Source: Sandarakinorhabdus sp.
GTDB lineage: Bacteria; Pseudomonadota; Alphaproteobacteria; Sphingomonadales; Sphingomonadaceae
Assembly: GCA_020692215.1 (NCBI GenBank)
Contig: JAIMKW010000004.1
Location: 186,001-250,000, forward strand
DNA: 64,000 nucleotides
Direction of reading: 5' to 3'
The position numbers and the translations under genes are program-made. Within the stretch, counting starts at the first letter, position 1, and each line of letters opens with the position of its first letter. The notes under the pieces are model-generated. The model was not told the DNA's origin and did not search any database. It was given only the letters and a program-made list of their open reading frames with translations. Shown piece by piece: positions 30,850-39,972 of the stretch.

Positions 30850-31305
30850 TCATTCTCCGGGAAGGGGCCTTGCTTGCAGCGCACGGCCTTCATAGCGCTC
30901 GAAGCAGGCCACTGCCCAGTCCGGGATCGGCGCCGGCCTGCCGCGCGCCTCGGCCACATGCACATGCACTTCCTCGCCAGTCGCCCGCAGATCATCCTGC
31001 CCTGCACCGTGCAGCTCGAACAGCAGGGTCATGGAGGATGTGCCGATGCGCGAACAGCGCACGCAGATGTCGATCTCTTCGTCCAGCAGGATCGGCGCGC
31101 GGAACTCCACCTGCGCCTTGGCAATATGGAATTCTATGCCCCCGGTCATTCCACTGTGGTCGTAGATGCCGGCCGCCCGCCAATATTCCACCAGACCGAT
31201 ATCGAAATATTCAAGATAGCGCGGGTTGAACAGCACGGCCTGCGCGTCGATTTCGGCATAACGGACGCGCTTTTTGAAGGCGAAGCGGAAGTCGGCACGG
31301 GGCAC
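30850..31305 (-). CDS. Acyl-CoA thioesterase, 4-hydroxybenzoyl-CoA/YbgC-type hotdog fold
   Basis: A 151-residue hotdog-fold protein. A GTG start giving MPRADFRFAFKKRVRY is chosen because an AGAGGAG ribosome site lies eight bases ahead; the long upstream open frame has no support. The active-site region is VRYAEIDAQAVLFNPRYLEYF, with the catalytic Asp and the N-P-R-Y of the YbgC/4HBT group. It would hydrolyse short or aromatic acyl-CoA esters. It is the first gene of a run thioesterase-gloA-gloB-lipoprotein with almost no gaps, and is divergent from the SIMPL gene. Confidence 0.88.
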   Translation of the reverse strand: MPRADFRFAFKKRVRYAEIDAQAVLFNPRYLEYFDIGLVEYWRAAGIYDHSGMTGGIEFHIAKAQVEFRAPILLDEEIDICVRCSRIGTSSMTLLFELHGAGQDDLRATGEEVHVHVAEARGRPAPIPDWAVACFERYEGRALQARPLPGE

Positions 31306-31405
31306 AGGCAGGTCTCCTCTGGCTCCCCCGGTCGCGCTTCGGCCGGATGCTGTCAACCATGGGGAAGGCGCTTGACATGCGCGGGCAGAAGGGCAGCATG
31401 GCTGC

Positions 31406-32113
31406 ATGCAACTGTCCAACTCCAGCGCAGTTTCCGGCGGCCTCATCGCAATCGGGCTGGCGCTTGCCGGCCTGTTCGTCGCCAACGGGCTTGGCAATAT
31501 CCGCCGGGGCGATGCCGTCGTCACGGTGCGCGGCCTTTCCGAACGGGATGTAGAGGCCGATCTTGCAACCTGGACCATCGCGACCCAGGCCAACGGCAAT
31601 GATCTTGCAACCGTTCAGGCCAAGGCGGATTCCGACGCCGCAGCCGTGCGAAGCTTTCTCGCCGCAAACGGCTTTACTCCGGCTGAAATCCAGCCGCGCG
31701 GGTCGTCTGTCAGCCAGTATTTCGACAGCAACGCCGGCCGCATGAACATCACCATCCGCCAGCGCATTCTTGCCCGCACGGTCGATATCCGCCGCATGGA
31801 AAAGGCCTTTGCAAACCAGGCCGAGATCATCCGGAAAGGCGTTGCGCTCGACAGCGACGGCGGCGGCGGCGTGCAATACAGCTTCACGAAACTGAACGAT
31901 GTAAAGCCCGAGATGATCGCCGAGGCCACAAAAAGCGCCCGCGAATCAGCCGAACAGTTCGCCCGCGACAGCGATACGAAAGTGGGCGGAATCCGCCAGG
32001 CCACCCAGGGCTTGTTCTCGATAACAGGCCGCGACGGCGAGACGGGAATGGGAACCGAAACGCCCTACCAGAAGGTTCGCGTGGTCACGACGATCGACTT
32101 CTATCTCGACTGA
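31406..32113 (+). CDS. SIMPL domain (DUF541, YggE-like) periplasmic protein
   Basis: A 235-residue protein with an N-terminal hydrophobic anchor or signal (GGLIAIGLALAGLFVANGLG). The SIMPL domain follows: VTVRGLSERDVEADLATWTI at the start and QYSFTKLNDVKPEMIAEATKSARESAEQFA in the middle. E. coli YggE of this family reduces oxidative stress damage, by an unknown mechanism. It is alone on the plus strand, divergent from the thioesterase and convergent with the tiny membrane protein after it. Confidence 0.9.
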   Translation: MQLSNSSAVSGGLIAIGLALAGLFVANGLGNIRRGDAVVTVRGLSERDVEADLATWTIATQANGNDLATVQAKADSDAAAVRSFLAANGFTPAEIQPRGSSVSQYFDSNAGRMNITIRQRILARTVDIRRMEKAFANQAEIIRKGVALDSDGGGGVQYSFTKLNDVKPEMIAEATKSARESAEQFARDSDTKVGGIRQATQGLFSITGRDGETGMGTETPYQKVRVVTTIDFYLD

Positions 32114-32164
32114 CAGGCCGGCTGGCTGGCGTTTCGACTAGTTGGCGCCTCGAAGCGCGTCCAC

Positions 32165-32365
32165 TCACCACGGCACGGCCCCGTCGCGCCACAGAATGGC
32201 AAGATGATAAAGCGCCACCCCCAGCAGGATGGCCGACAGGATCATCGCATAGTCCCACGGCACCAGCGACCAGCGCCCGATGCCCCGTCGGGCGTTCATC
32301 CAGCCCGCGCCGATCAGCGTGGCAAGCGCAAGTCCGGCCGACAGCAGTGTAGCATTCCAACCCAT
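32165..32365 (-). CDS. Small two-helix membrane protein
   Basis: A 66-residue product with two hydrophobic segments (LLSAGLALATLIGAGWM and YAMILSAILLGVALYHLAIL) joined by a basic loop ARRGIGRW. The compact design with a tryptophan-rich C-terminus looks like a real small membrane protein rather than a chance frame. It is convergent with the SIMPL gene and divergent from the exported methyltransferase. No family is recognised. Confidence 0.6.
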   Translation of the reverse strand: MGWNATLLSAGLALATLIGAGWMNARRGIGRWSLVPWDYAMILSAILLGVALYHLAILWRDGAVPW

Positions 32366-32453
32366 GGCGCTTGCTTCTAATCAGCTTGGCTTTATCTGGC
32401 GAGTGCATGGGCCCATTGCCGGGGAGGCATCGGCCAGACAGAGGGAGAAACAC

Positions 32454-33317
32454 ATGAGGCATTTCCATATCGCGGTGTTGCTGGCCGCCGCTGCTGCCAC
32501 AACATTGACTGCACCGCTTGCGGCACAAACGCGCAAGGCCGTTGCCGCCAAGGTGGATCCGGTTGCCGAAACGGAAAACAAGATCGACGCAGCGATGGCC
32601 GGCCCGCACCGCACCGATGCCAGCCGTGCCCGCGACCAGTATCGCCACCCCAAGGAAACGCTCCTGTTCTTTGGCCTTGCGCCCGACAAGACCGTGGTCG
32701 AGATCTCGCCCGGCGGCGGCTGGTATACCGACATCATCGCCCCTGTGGTGAAAGATCGCGGGCGCTTGCTGGCCGCCCACAACAATCCTGGCGGCTCGGC
32801 CGGTGCCCAACGGCAGCGCGCAGCCTTCAAGGCGCGGACCGAAGCTCACCCCGAGCAGCTGGGCAAGGTTTCTCTCACCAGCTTCGGCAAGGGCATCGAA
32901 GGCAATATCGCAGCGCCCGGATCAGCCGATATGGTGCTGACCTTCCGCAACGTGCACAACTGGATGGGCGCCGGCTTTGCCGATGAAGCGTTCAAGGCCT
33001 TCTACGCCGCGCTGAAGCCGGGCGGGGTTCTGGGTGTCGTCGAACACCGCATGCCCGAAGACCGGGCCGACACCGAAGACAGCCGCCGTTCGGGCTATGT
33101 GAAGCAGAGCGAAGTGATCCGCATGGCCGAAGCTGCCGGCTTCAAGCTGGATGCAACCAGCGAGATCAACGCCAACCCCCGGGACACGGCTGACCATCCC
33201 AAGGGCGTGTGGACGCTGCCGCCGAACTTCGCACTGGGCGATACCGACCGCGAAAAATACCAGGCGATCGGCGAAAGCGATCGCATGACGCTGCGTTTCG
33301 TGAAGCCAAAAGCCTGA
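32454..33317 (+). CDS. Exported class I SAM-dependent methyltransferase-like protein
   Basis: A 287-residue protein with a clear signal peptide (MRHFHIAVLLAAAAATTL, cleavage near LAAQT). The ATG follows GAGGGAGAAACAC. After the signal come VVEISPGGGWYTDIIAP (SAM-binding motif I), DMVLTFRNVHNWM (motif IV region) and LKPGGVLGVVEHR. This matches predicted methyltransferases of the COG4798 type. The substrate is unknown, and an exported SAM-dependent enzyme is puzzling because SAM is not expected in the periplasm. A hairpin follows the gene. Confidence 0.85.
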   Translation: MRHFHIAVLLAAAAATTLTAPLAAQTRKAVAAKVDPVAETENKIDAAMAGPHRTDASRARDQYRHPKETLLFFGLAPDKTVVEISPGGGWYTDIIAPVVKDRGRLLAAHNNPGGSAGAQRQRAAFKARTEAHPEQLGKVSLTSFGKGIEGNIAAPGSADMVLTFRNVHNWMGAGFADEAFKAFYAALKPGGVLGVVEHRMPEDRADTEDSRRSGYVKQSEVIRMAEAAGFKLDATSEINANPRDTADHPKGVWTLPPNFALGDTDREKYQAIGESDRMTLRFVKPKA

Positions 33318-33366
33318 ATGTTGTGGCCCGGGCGCGCACATCCGCCGGGGTTCACAGCCTATTAAA

Positions 33367-33390
33367 CCGCGGGGGTTCAGGCCCCCGCGG
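33367..33390 (+). terminator. Hairpin after the exported methyltransferase gene
   Basis: A perfect 9-base inverted repeat (CCGCGGGGG / CCCCCGCGG) with a 6-base loop starts 50 bases after the stop codon. No T-tract follows, so it is a probable rather than certain terminator. Confidence 0.5.
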
Positions 33391-33437
33391 ATGATGCTGC
33401 ATTCCGCAATCCCGACAGCCAGGCAGGTTCAGACGCA

Positions 33438-33890
33438 TTGATCAGGCTGCGCCCGATATTCCTGGCCCTGCTGGCTGCAATTCTGGGTTCTGTCCCGGCA
33501 TCAATTGCCGGCGCTGCAAATGCGGGTGGCGGGCAGGTGGGCCGGGTGCCGGTCAAGCCCATGCAGGCGCGTCCTGCTGAACAATGGGCACCGGGCCGCG
33601 CCAGCCGCGACGCCTGCATCGATGTCTCGGGGATTGCCGGCGCCGTCGTGGTGGATCCGCGAACACTCGATGTGGTGATGCGGGGCGGCAAGCGATGGCG
33701 GGTCACGCTCGCCCAGCAGTGCCCGCAGCTCAGCTATTATGGCGGATTCTACTACAAGCCCGAGCGCGCCGGCCAGTTTTGCGCAGGCCGCGACCGGATC
33801 ATCGGCAGAGCCGGGGGAGAGTGCCGCGTCAGCCGTATCGCGCCGCTGAACAGGGTGGACAAGCCCCAGGGACAGACCCGCAGGCGCTGA
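33438..33890 (+). CDS. Secreted four-cysteine protein (DUF6491-like)
   Basis: A 150-residue exported protein starting from TTG, with a signal peptide (IFLALLAAILGSVPAS, cleavage near AGAA). The mature part has cysteines at 60, 95, 115 and 129 and the motif QQCPQLSYYG. The 35-residue spacing between the first two cysteines is the same as in the lipoprotein at 29274-29711, as is CPxLS, so they look like paralogs. It has no lipobox. The C-terminus is rich in Arg. Function unknown; alternative starts are possible. Confidence 0.72.
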   Translation: MIRLRPIFLALLAAILGSVPASIAGAANAGGGQVGRVPVKPMQARPAEQWAPGRASRDACIDVSGIAGAVVVDPRTLDVVMRGGKRWRVTLAQQCPQLSYYGGFYYKPERAGQFCAGRDRIIGRAGGECRVSRIAPLNRVDKPQGQTRRR

Positions 33891-34122
33891 ACCCGACCGT
33901 TGCATTCAGGTTACAGCCCGTGCCCTCATTTAGAACAGGGGGTGTTTTGGGCCCTTGTAGCTGGACAAGTTCCTGACAGGCTGTTTGAATGTAACCGTCG
34001 GCCTGGGGAGGATCGGCGGGAGAAGAGAGCCGCTTCGCGTGGCCGTATCCTTTTTGGCAACCGCTTTCCTGCCCAGCGCCACTATGAGGCTTCAGGCCTC
34101 CGGGTGTTTGGGGAGAGAGAGA

Positions 34123-37086
34123 ATGACAAGAGCAAAGCTGGCACTCAGGGCGGCACTGGTATCTGCCGTATCCATCCACGGTCTGGTCGCAGCCGGGGCC
34201 TGGGCGCAGGACGCATCCGTATCGACGGGCGTCGAAGATATCATAGTCACCGCACAGCGCCAGGCGCAGAGCCTGCAGGATGTGCCGATCGCCGTCAGCG
34301 CCTTCAGTTCGGAAGCGTTGACAGAGCGGCAGATCAACAACGCCAGCCAGCTTCAGCTGAGCCTTCCCAACATCACCTTCACCAAGGGCAACTTCACCGG
34401 CTCCAGCTTCACCATCCGCGGCATCGGCGACCTGTGCGTCGGCGGCACCTGCGATAGCGCAACGGGCATCGCCTCCAACGACATGCCGCTGTTCGGCACC
34501 CGGATTTTTGAAACCGAGTATTTCGATCTGGAGCGCGTGGAAGTGCTGCGCGGCCCGCAGGGCACCCTGTTCGGCCGCAACGCAACCTCGGGCGTCATCA
34601 ACTTCGTGACAGCCAAGCCCGACCTTTCCGGCTTCAAGGCCAGCGGCGAGGCAAGCTATGGCAACTACAATGAAATCCGCCTCCAGGGCATGGTCAATGT
34701 GCCGCTCACAGATACGCTGGGCATCCGCGTTGCTGGCTTCTACCTGAAGCGCGACGGCTATACCGAGAATGTGTTCAACAATACCAACATCGATGGCCGC
34801 GACATGTATGCGCTGCGCGGATCGCTGCGCTGGGAGCCGACGGACAACACCACCATCGACCTGATGGGCTATTATTTCCGGGAAGACGACGACCGGATGC
34901 GGATCCAGAAGCAGCTTTGCCAGCGCGACCCGACGGGCGTGCTGGGCTGCCTTCCAGGCCGGCTTGAATATGGTACGACCAACGCGAACTCCACCTTCGT
35001 CGGCACACTGTCGTCGCGCGAATTCCTGACAACGCAGGGCGGTGCTGGAATTGGGGCGCTCGGCCTTGGAAGCCTCTATGGTCCTGACGCTTATCAGGGG
35101 AACGTAAATCCGTCTGACCCGCGCAAGGTCAGCACCGATTTCACGCCCACCTACTTCACCGACGAACTGCACGCGATGGGTCGCATCGAGCATGATTTCG
35201 GAAGTTTCCGGGTCAAGGCGTCGGGCATGTATCAGCGCAACAAGGTCGACAGCCAGCAGGACTACAACATCTCGGTCCAGAATGCGGCGGGCTATGCGCC
35301 CGGCCTCAACACGCTTGCTCTCTACGGCAGCGGTCTTGCGGGTCCAGCGCTTGCGCAGTTCGGGGCAGTTGCCAACGCGCTGCTCCCCAATGGCCCCAAT
35401 GGCGGCGTCTATTGCACCTCGCTTGCGGAAGAAACCGGCGTCGGCGCCTATGGTGGCAAGGCACTGTGCGACAGCACCCCCCAGGATTTCGACCGTTCGG
35501 TCGGCCAGAGCGAAGCATGGACAGGGGAACTCATCTTCACCAGCCAGTTTGACGGCCGCTTCAACTTCCTGCTGGGTGGTATCTACAGCAACCTTAAAAG
35601 CAAGAATATCGACTATTACGTCAATTCCTTCGGGATCGACTATATTGCCGGTGTTCTTGGCACAGCAACTGCGCTGGGTCAGCAGGGTGGAGGCAATGTG
35701 GCCTTCCCCAATGTCTATCTTGCAACCCCCTTCTACAGGAACAACCAGAAGGACTACTCGCTGAAGACCTACGGGATCTTCGGGGAAGCCTATTTCGATG
35801 TCTCCGACACGGTGAAGGTGACAGCCGGCCTCCGCTACAACAACGACAAGAAGTCGGTTACGGCGCGCACCACGCTTGCGTCCTTCCCCGCACCCTATGG
35901 TCTGGACAATGCGTTTGACTCGCCCTTTGTCGGTGGTTTCGATGCTGATCCGGGCCTCGCCGGCAACCAGCTGTTCCAGCAACGCGAAGTCAGCTTCAGC
36001 GAGTTCACCGGCCGTTTCGTGATCGACTGGAAGGTGACAGACGACAATCTGCTCTACTTCTCCTATTCGCGCGGCTATAAATCGGGCGGGATCAACCCGC
36101 CGCTGTCGCCGGTGTTCAACACGCCCGATTCCTTCGGGCCGGAGTTCATCGACGCATTTGAAGTCGGTTCCAAGAACCGCTTCCTCGATGGCACGCTGCA
36201 GCTGAACCTCACGGGCTTCTACTACAAGTACAAGGGGCTTCAGCTCAGCCGGATCGTCAACCGGACATCGATCAACGACAATGTCGACGCCAACATCTGG
36301 GGCATCGAAGTCGAAGGTGTCGTCCGGCCGATCCCGCCACTGGCGATCAACCTGGGCTTCAGCTACCTGAACACCGAAGTGTCGTCCGACAAGTTCCTTG
36401 CCGACCCGCGGGATCCTTCAGGTGGCCGCAGCGATGCCGTCATCATCAAGGACATCACGAACGGTTCGAACTGCGCAGTTGTTTCCAACGCGGGAGTCGC
36501 AGCGATCTCCAACGGCTTCGTGGCAGCCGCCAACAGTGCCATCAATGGCGGTGCGATCCCGGGGCTGCAGGCTGGCGCAGGGCTGCAGGCGCCGTCACCC
36601 TTCCCGCTTGACAGTGGTATCAACGGAGCGACCGGAGCCTTCAGCATCTGCGGTGTGTTGACAGCCCTGTCTGCCAACCCGGCCGCCGGTGTTTCGGTCA
36701 TCCCCGTCGGTGTCGAACAGAATATCCGTGGCAATCAGCTGCCGCAGGCACCGGAATACAAGGTGTCGGTCGGCGTGCAGTACACGGCTGAACTGTCCAA
36801 CGGCATGACGATCGTCCCGCGGTGGGATCTCGCCTTCACTGGCCAAAGCTATGGCAACATCTTCAACGGCAACATCAACCGGATCCAGGCCTATGAAGTG
36901 ATGAACGCCCAAGTCCAGCTGAACAGTGCGGAAAGCCGCTGGTTCGTACGGGCCTTCGTGCAGAACATCACCAACAACAATGCGACGACGGGCCTTTATG
37001 TTACCGACCAGTCCTCGGGGATGTTCACCAACATCTTCACTCTGGAACCGCGCCGCTATGGTGTGGTTGCCGGTATCAACTTCTAG
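34123..37086 (+). CDS. TonB-dependent outer-membrane receptor
   Basis: A 987-residue receptor. The ATG is chosen because GGGAGAGAGAG precedes it and a signal peptide follows (cleavage near AWAQD); the frame is open further upstream. The TonB-box-like segment VEDIIVTAQRQAQSLQDVP leads into the plug domain (VEVLRGPQGTLFGRNATSGV). The 22-strand barrel closes with RRYGVVAGINF, ending in phenylalanine. An Ala/Gly-rich segment near residues 800-880 is probably a large outer loop. Sphingomonads carry dozens of such receptors and the ligand cannot be predicted here. It stands alone and is followed by a terminator. Confidence 0.95.
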   Translation: MTRAKLALRAALVSAVSIHGLVAAGAWAQDASVSTGVEDIIVTAQRQAQSLQDVPIAVSAFSSEALTERQINNASQLQLSLPNITFTKGNFTGSSFTIRGIGDLCVGGTCDSATGIASNDMPLFGTRIFETEYFDLERVEVLRGPQGTLFGRNATSGVINFVTAKPDLSGFKASGEASYGNYNEIRLQGMVNVPLTDTLGIRVAGFYLKRDGYTENVFNNTNIDGRDMYALRGSLRWEPTDNTTIDLMGYYFREDDDRMRIQKQLCQRDPTGVLGCLPGRLEYGTTNANSTFVGTLSSREFLTTQGGAGIGALGLGSLYGPDAYQGNVNPSDPRKVSTDFTPTYFTDELHAMGRIEHDFGSFRVKASGMYQRNKVDSQQDYNISVQNAAGYAPGLNTLALYGSGLAGPALAQFGAVANALLPNGPNGGVYCTSLAEETGVGAYGGKALCDSTPQDFDRSVGQSEAWTGELIFTSQFDGRFNFLLGGIYSNLKSKNIDYYVNSFGIDYIAGVLGTATALGQQGGGNVAFPNVYLATPFYRNNQKDYSLKTYGIFGEAYFDVSDTVKVTAGLRYNNDKKSVTARTTLASFPAPYGLDNAFDSPFVGGFDADPGLAGNQLFQQREVSFSEFTGRFVIDWKVTDDNLLYFSYSRGYKSGGINPPLSPVFNTPDSFGPEFIDAFEVGSKNRFLDGTLQLNLTGFYYKYKGLQLSRIVNRTSINDNVDANIWGIEVEGVVRPIPPLAINLGFSYLNTEVSSDKFLADPRDPSGGRSDAVIIKDITNGSNCAVVSNAGVAAISNGFVAAANSAINGGAIPGLQAGAGLQAPSPFPLDSGINGATGAFSICGVLTALSANPAAGVSVIPVGVEQNIRGNQLPQAPEYKVSVGVQYTAELSNGMTIVPRWDLAFTGQSYGNIFNGNINRIQAYEVMNAQVQLNSAESRWFVRAFVQNITNNNATTGLYVTDQSSGMFTNIFTLEPRRYGVVAGINF

Positions 37087-37091
37087 CCTTT

Positions 37092-37158
37092 AGGGGAGGA
37101 GCGGGCGGTTTACGCCCGACCCAAAGAGAGGGGGGCGGGAGACCGCTCCCCTTTTCTT
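37092..37158 (+). terminator. Rho-independent terminator of the TonB receptor gene
   Basis: AGGGGA plus GCGG (three-base bulge between them) pair with CCGC-TCCCCT, enclosing an inner CGGGCG/CGCCCG hairpin, and are followed by the T-rich TTTTCTT. It starts six bases past the receptor stop codon. Confidence 0.75.
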
Positions 37159-37266
37159 ATGGCCCCATTAAGAGTAAGGCCGCGCAGCGACCGCGCTCAA
37201 CAGCGCGCGCAATGTTATGCCCGGTTCATTTCCTGCCCGGGTCACTTTCTGTCTTGAGGACATCTT

Positions 37267-38973
37267 TTGAATTTTGAAGACCTGCACCTTTCCGAAGCCC
37301 TGCTGAAGGCCGTAGCAGATGCCGGCTATACCGAGCCGTCTGCAATCCAGGCCGCTGCAATCCCGGCCGTGCTGATGGGCCGGGATCTCATCGGGGTCGC
37401 CCAGACCGGCACTGGAAAGACGGCCAGCTTCGTGCTGCCGATGATCGACATTCTGGCCGAAGGCCGGTCGCGTGCGCGGATGCCGCGCTCGCTCATCCTC
37501 GAGCCCACCCGCGAACTTGCCGCCCAAGTGGCCGAAAATTTCGAGAAATACGGCAAATACCACAAGCTTTCCATGGCGCTGCTGATTGGTGGCGTGGCCT
37601 TTGGTGACCAGGATCGGGCCCTCGAAAAGGGAGTCGATGTGCTCATTGCAACACCGGGCCGCCTGATGGACCAGCATTCGCGCGGCAAGATCCTGCTTTC
37701 GGGCGTGGACATCCTCGTCATCGACGAGGCAGACCGGATGCTAGACATGGGCTTCATTCCCGATGTGGAGAAGATCTGCAGCTTCCTGAAGCCCGAACGG
37801 CAGACGCTGCTTTTTTCGGCAACCATGCCGCCGCCGATCAAGAAGCTCGCCGATCACTTCATGAACAACCCGAAGATGGTGGAAGTCAGCCGCCCGGCCA
37901 CCACCAACGCAGACATTGCACAAAGCCTTGTCACCACCGACAGCCGGGGCAAGCGCGACCTTCTGAAAGAGCTGATCCGCTCCGACGATGTTCGAACCGC
38001 AATCGTCTTTTGCAACCGCAAGACCACGGTGCGCGATCTGGCAACCAGCCTGAAGCGCAGCCGGCTGCGGGTTGGCCAGATCCACGGCGACATGGAACAG
38101 GCAGACCGCATCCGCGAACTGGACCGGTTCAAGTCCGAGGAAATCAACATCCTTGTCGCCTCCGACGTTGCAGCGCGTGGGCTCGACATCAAGGGCGTGA
38201 GTCATGTGTTCAACTATGATGCGCCCTGGCACCCGGATGATTATGTCCATCGGATCGGCCGCACCGGCCGCGCCGGAATGAAGGGTGTTGCCATCACCTT
38301 CGTGACACCGGACGATGAGGAAGCGATTGCCCAGATCGAGAAGCTGACGGGGCAGACGATTCCGCGGCGCGGGGCAGATCATGCCCGCCCCGCACTGGCG
38401 CCTGCCGCGGCAGTGGAAGGCACAGCTGTTTCGGCAGACACTATTTTTGCAGACGCCGCCCCGCCCCGCCGCCCGGCGCGTGGCCGCAAGCCGCGCAGTG
38501 AAGCCGCAGTGGCCACCGCTGCTATCGAAGCGCCCGTTCCGCAGGAAACCCTGCACGATGAACAGGCCACCGAGCCGGCCGCCATCGCCCAGGGCAGCCG
38601 ACGCGCCCCGCGTGAGCGCAACCGCCGCGACCAGCCGCGCGAAGCCCGCGCGCCGCGGGAGGCCCGCCAGCCCCGCGAGGCACGGGAACCGCGAGAAGAG
38701 CGCCGCGACGAAACCCTCCGTGAAGAACCTCGGCGCGAAGAGCCCCGGCGGAGCGACCGGCAACGGGATGATCGACCGCGCAATGATCGCTCGCAGGAAC
38801 GCTCCCGCACAGATCGTCCCCGCGATGATTCGCGCCGGGATGAGCAGCGCCGCGGCCGGGAGCCCCGGCGCGACTATCCCGAGGATCGCGAAGGGCCGGT
38901 CGGTCCCGGCTTCGGAGACGAAGGCGTTCCCGCATTCCTGCTGGTGCCGGCCACCCGCGCCGAAAAGGCATAG
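37267..38973 (+). CDS. DEAD-box ATP-dependent RNA helicase, RhlE-type, with Arg/Glu-rich tail
   Basis: A 568-residue helicase. The TTG start is supported by GAGGA eight bases ahead and by the family N-terminus MNFEDLHLSEALLKAVADAG. Motifs are Q (PSAIQ), I (AQTGTGKT), II (DEAD), III (SAT) and VI (HRIGRTGRAG). The catalytic core ends near residue 365. The remaining 200 residues start Ala/Pro-rich and become a highly charged disordered stretch rich in Arg, Glu, Asp and Pro with repeated PREAR/EPREE-like units, then end in a short conserved VGPGFGDEGVPAFLL. Such tails bind RNA. Likely roles are ribosome assembly or RNA decay, often at low temperature. Confidence 0.93.
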   Translation: MNFEDLHLSEALLKAVADAGYTEPSAIQAAAIPAVLMGRDLIGVAQTGTGKTASFVLPMIDILAEGRSRARMPRSLILEPTRELAAQVAENFEKYGKYHKLSMALLIGGVAFGDQDRALEKGVDVLIATPGRLMDQHSRGKILLSGVDILVIDEADRMLDMGFIPDVEKICSFLKPERQTLLFSATMPPPIKKLADHFMNNPKMVEVSRPATTNADIAQSLVTTDSRGKRDLLKELIRSDDVRTAIVFCNRKTTVRDLATSLKRSRLRVGQIHGDMEQADRIRELDRFKSEEINILVASDVAARGLDIKGVSHVFNYDAPWHPDDYVHRIGRTGRAGMKGVAITFVTPDDEEAIAQIEKLTGQTIPRRGADHARPALAPAAAVEGTAVSADTIFADAAPPRRPARGRKPRSEAAVATAAIEAPVPQETLHDEQATEPAAIAQGSRRAPRERNRRDQPREARAPREARQPREAREPREERRDETLREEPRREEPRRSDRQRDDRPRNDRSQERSRTDRPRDDSRRDEQRRGREPRRDYPEDREGPVGPGFGDEGVPAFLLVPATRAEKA

Positions 38974-39066
38974 GGCAACACGCATAGCGCGACCCTCCCC
39001 ATATGCTGAGAAGCGGGCCAGCCCTTTGAGGGGCTAAGCCGGTGCCCAACATCGGAAGGAACGCGC

Positions 39067-39867
39067 ATGACATTCCAGCATATCATCTGGGCCGAGGACG
39101 CCGGCGTGGCGACCCTCACCATCAACCGGCCCGACCGGTTGAACTCGCTCAACACCGAGGTCATCCAGGAGATGATCGAGGCGGTCGACACCATCCGCGA
39201 TGGCGTCTCCACTGCGCGCTGCCTTGTGCTGACGGGGGCAGGCCGGGGGTTTTCCTCTGGCGCCGATCTGGCGCCCGGAATGGCCGGCGGCAAGGCGACA
39301 TCCGGGCCCATTGACGCCGGAGCAGTGCTGGACACCCACTTCAACGTCCTGCTCGAGCGGCTGTTTGCGCTGCCCGTTCCCTTCGTGACAGCGGTGAACG
39401 GCCCGGCAGCCGGTGCTGGCTGCTCCTATGCCCTGGCGGGGGATATCGTCGTGGCGGCGAAGTCCGCTTACTTCCTGCAGGCGTTCGTGAACATCGGCCT
39501 TGTGCCCGATGTCGGCTCCACCTGGATGCTGCCGCGCCTGGCTGGCAAGGCCCGCGCCCAGGCGATGATGATGCTTGGCGAGCGGATTCCGGCCGAGACA
39601 GCGCTCGACTGGGGCATGATCTACAAGGTTGTGGACGATGCCGATCTCATGGCGGAAACCATGAAGATTGCGCAGAAGCTGGCCAATGGCCCCACAAGAT
39701 CGCTGGCGCTCATCCGCTCGGGCATCCGCGATTGCATGGACAAGACCCTGACGGAAGGCCTGATGGTGGAGCGGCGCAACCAGATGCTTGCAGGCCGAAC
39801 AGCGGACTTCGGCGAAGGCGTGATGGCCTTTCTGCAGAAGCGGCCGGCGGCCTTTACCGGTAAATAG
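39067..39867 (+). CDS. Enoyl-CoA hydratase/isomerase family protein, PaaG-like
   Basis: A 266-residue crotonase-fold enzyme. The ATG follows GGAAGGA. The oxyanion-hole regions are RGFSSGADLAPG and NGPAAGAGCSYALAGDIV, and IGLVPDVGSTWMLPRL carries the acidic residue position (Asp) used by PaaG-type isomerases. Closest in style to phenylacetate-pathway PaaG or to general enoyl-CoA hydratases. No other phenylacetate or beta-oxidation genes are adjacent, so the substrate is open. Confidence 0.88.
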   Translation: MTFQHIIWAEDAGVATLTINRPDRLNSLNTEVIQEMIEAVDTIRDGVSTARCLVLTGAGRGFSSGADLAPGMAGGKATSGPIDAGAVLDTHFNVLLERLFALPVPFVTAVNGPAAGAGCSYALAGDIVVAAKSAYFLQAFVNIGLVPDVGSTWMLPRLAGKARAQAMMMLGERIPAETALDWGMIYKVVDDADLMAETMKIAQKLANGPTRSLALIRSGIRDCMDKTLTEGLMVERRNQMLAGRTADFGEGVMAFLQKRPAAFTGK

Positions 39868-39880
39868 CGCCCTTCGAAGC

Positions 39881-39899
39881 GGCGGCCTCATTGGCCGCC
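39881..39899 (+). terminator. Short hairpin after the enoyl-CoA hydratase gene
   Basis: GGCGGCC and GGCCGCC with a 5-base loop, 14 bases past the stop codon. It has no T-tract, so termination is uncertain. Confidence 0.3.
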
Positions 39900-39972
39900 A
39901 CCCGCCACGACAGTCCGTCGCACCGAGTGCGGCGGCAGCTTTTTCCTTGTCTTTCCGGCCCCGTCCCGCTTC

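Noticed and set aside
33891..34122. Cobalamin-type riboswitch in the TonB receptor leader
   Set aside because: A GCCACT-like box is present, but the conserved cobalamin core elements are missing, so there is no support.
33829..35982. A 717-codon minus-strand open frame over the TonB receptor start
   Set aside because: Shadow frame; the receptor on the other strand has signal, plug and barrel motifs.
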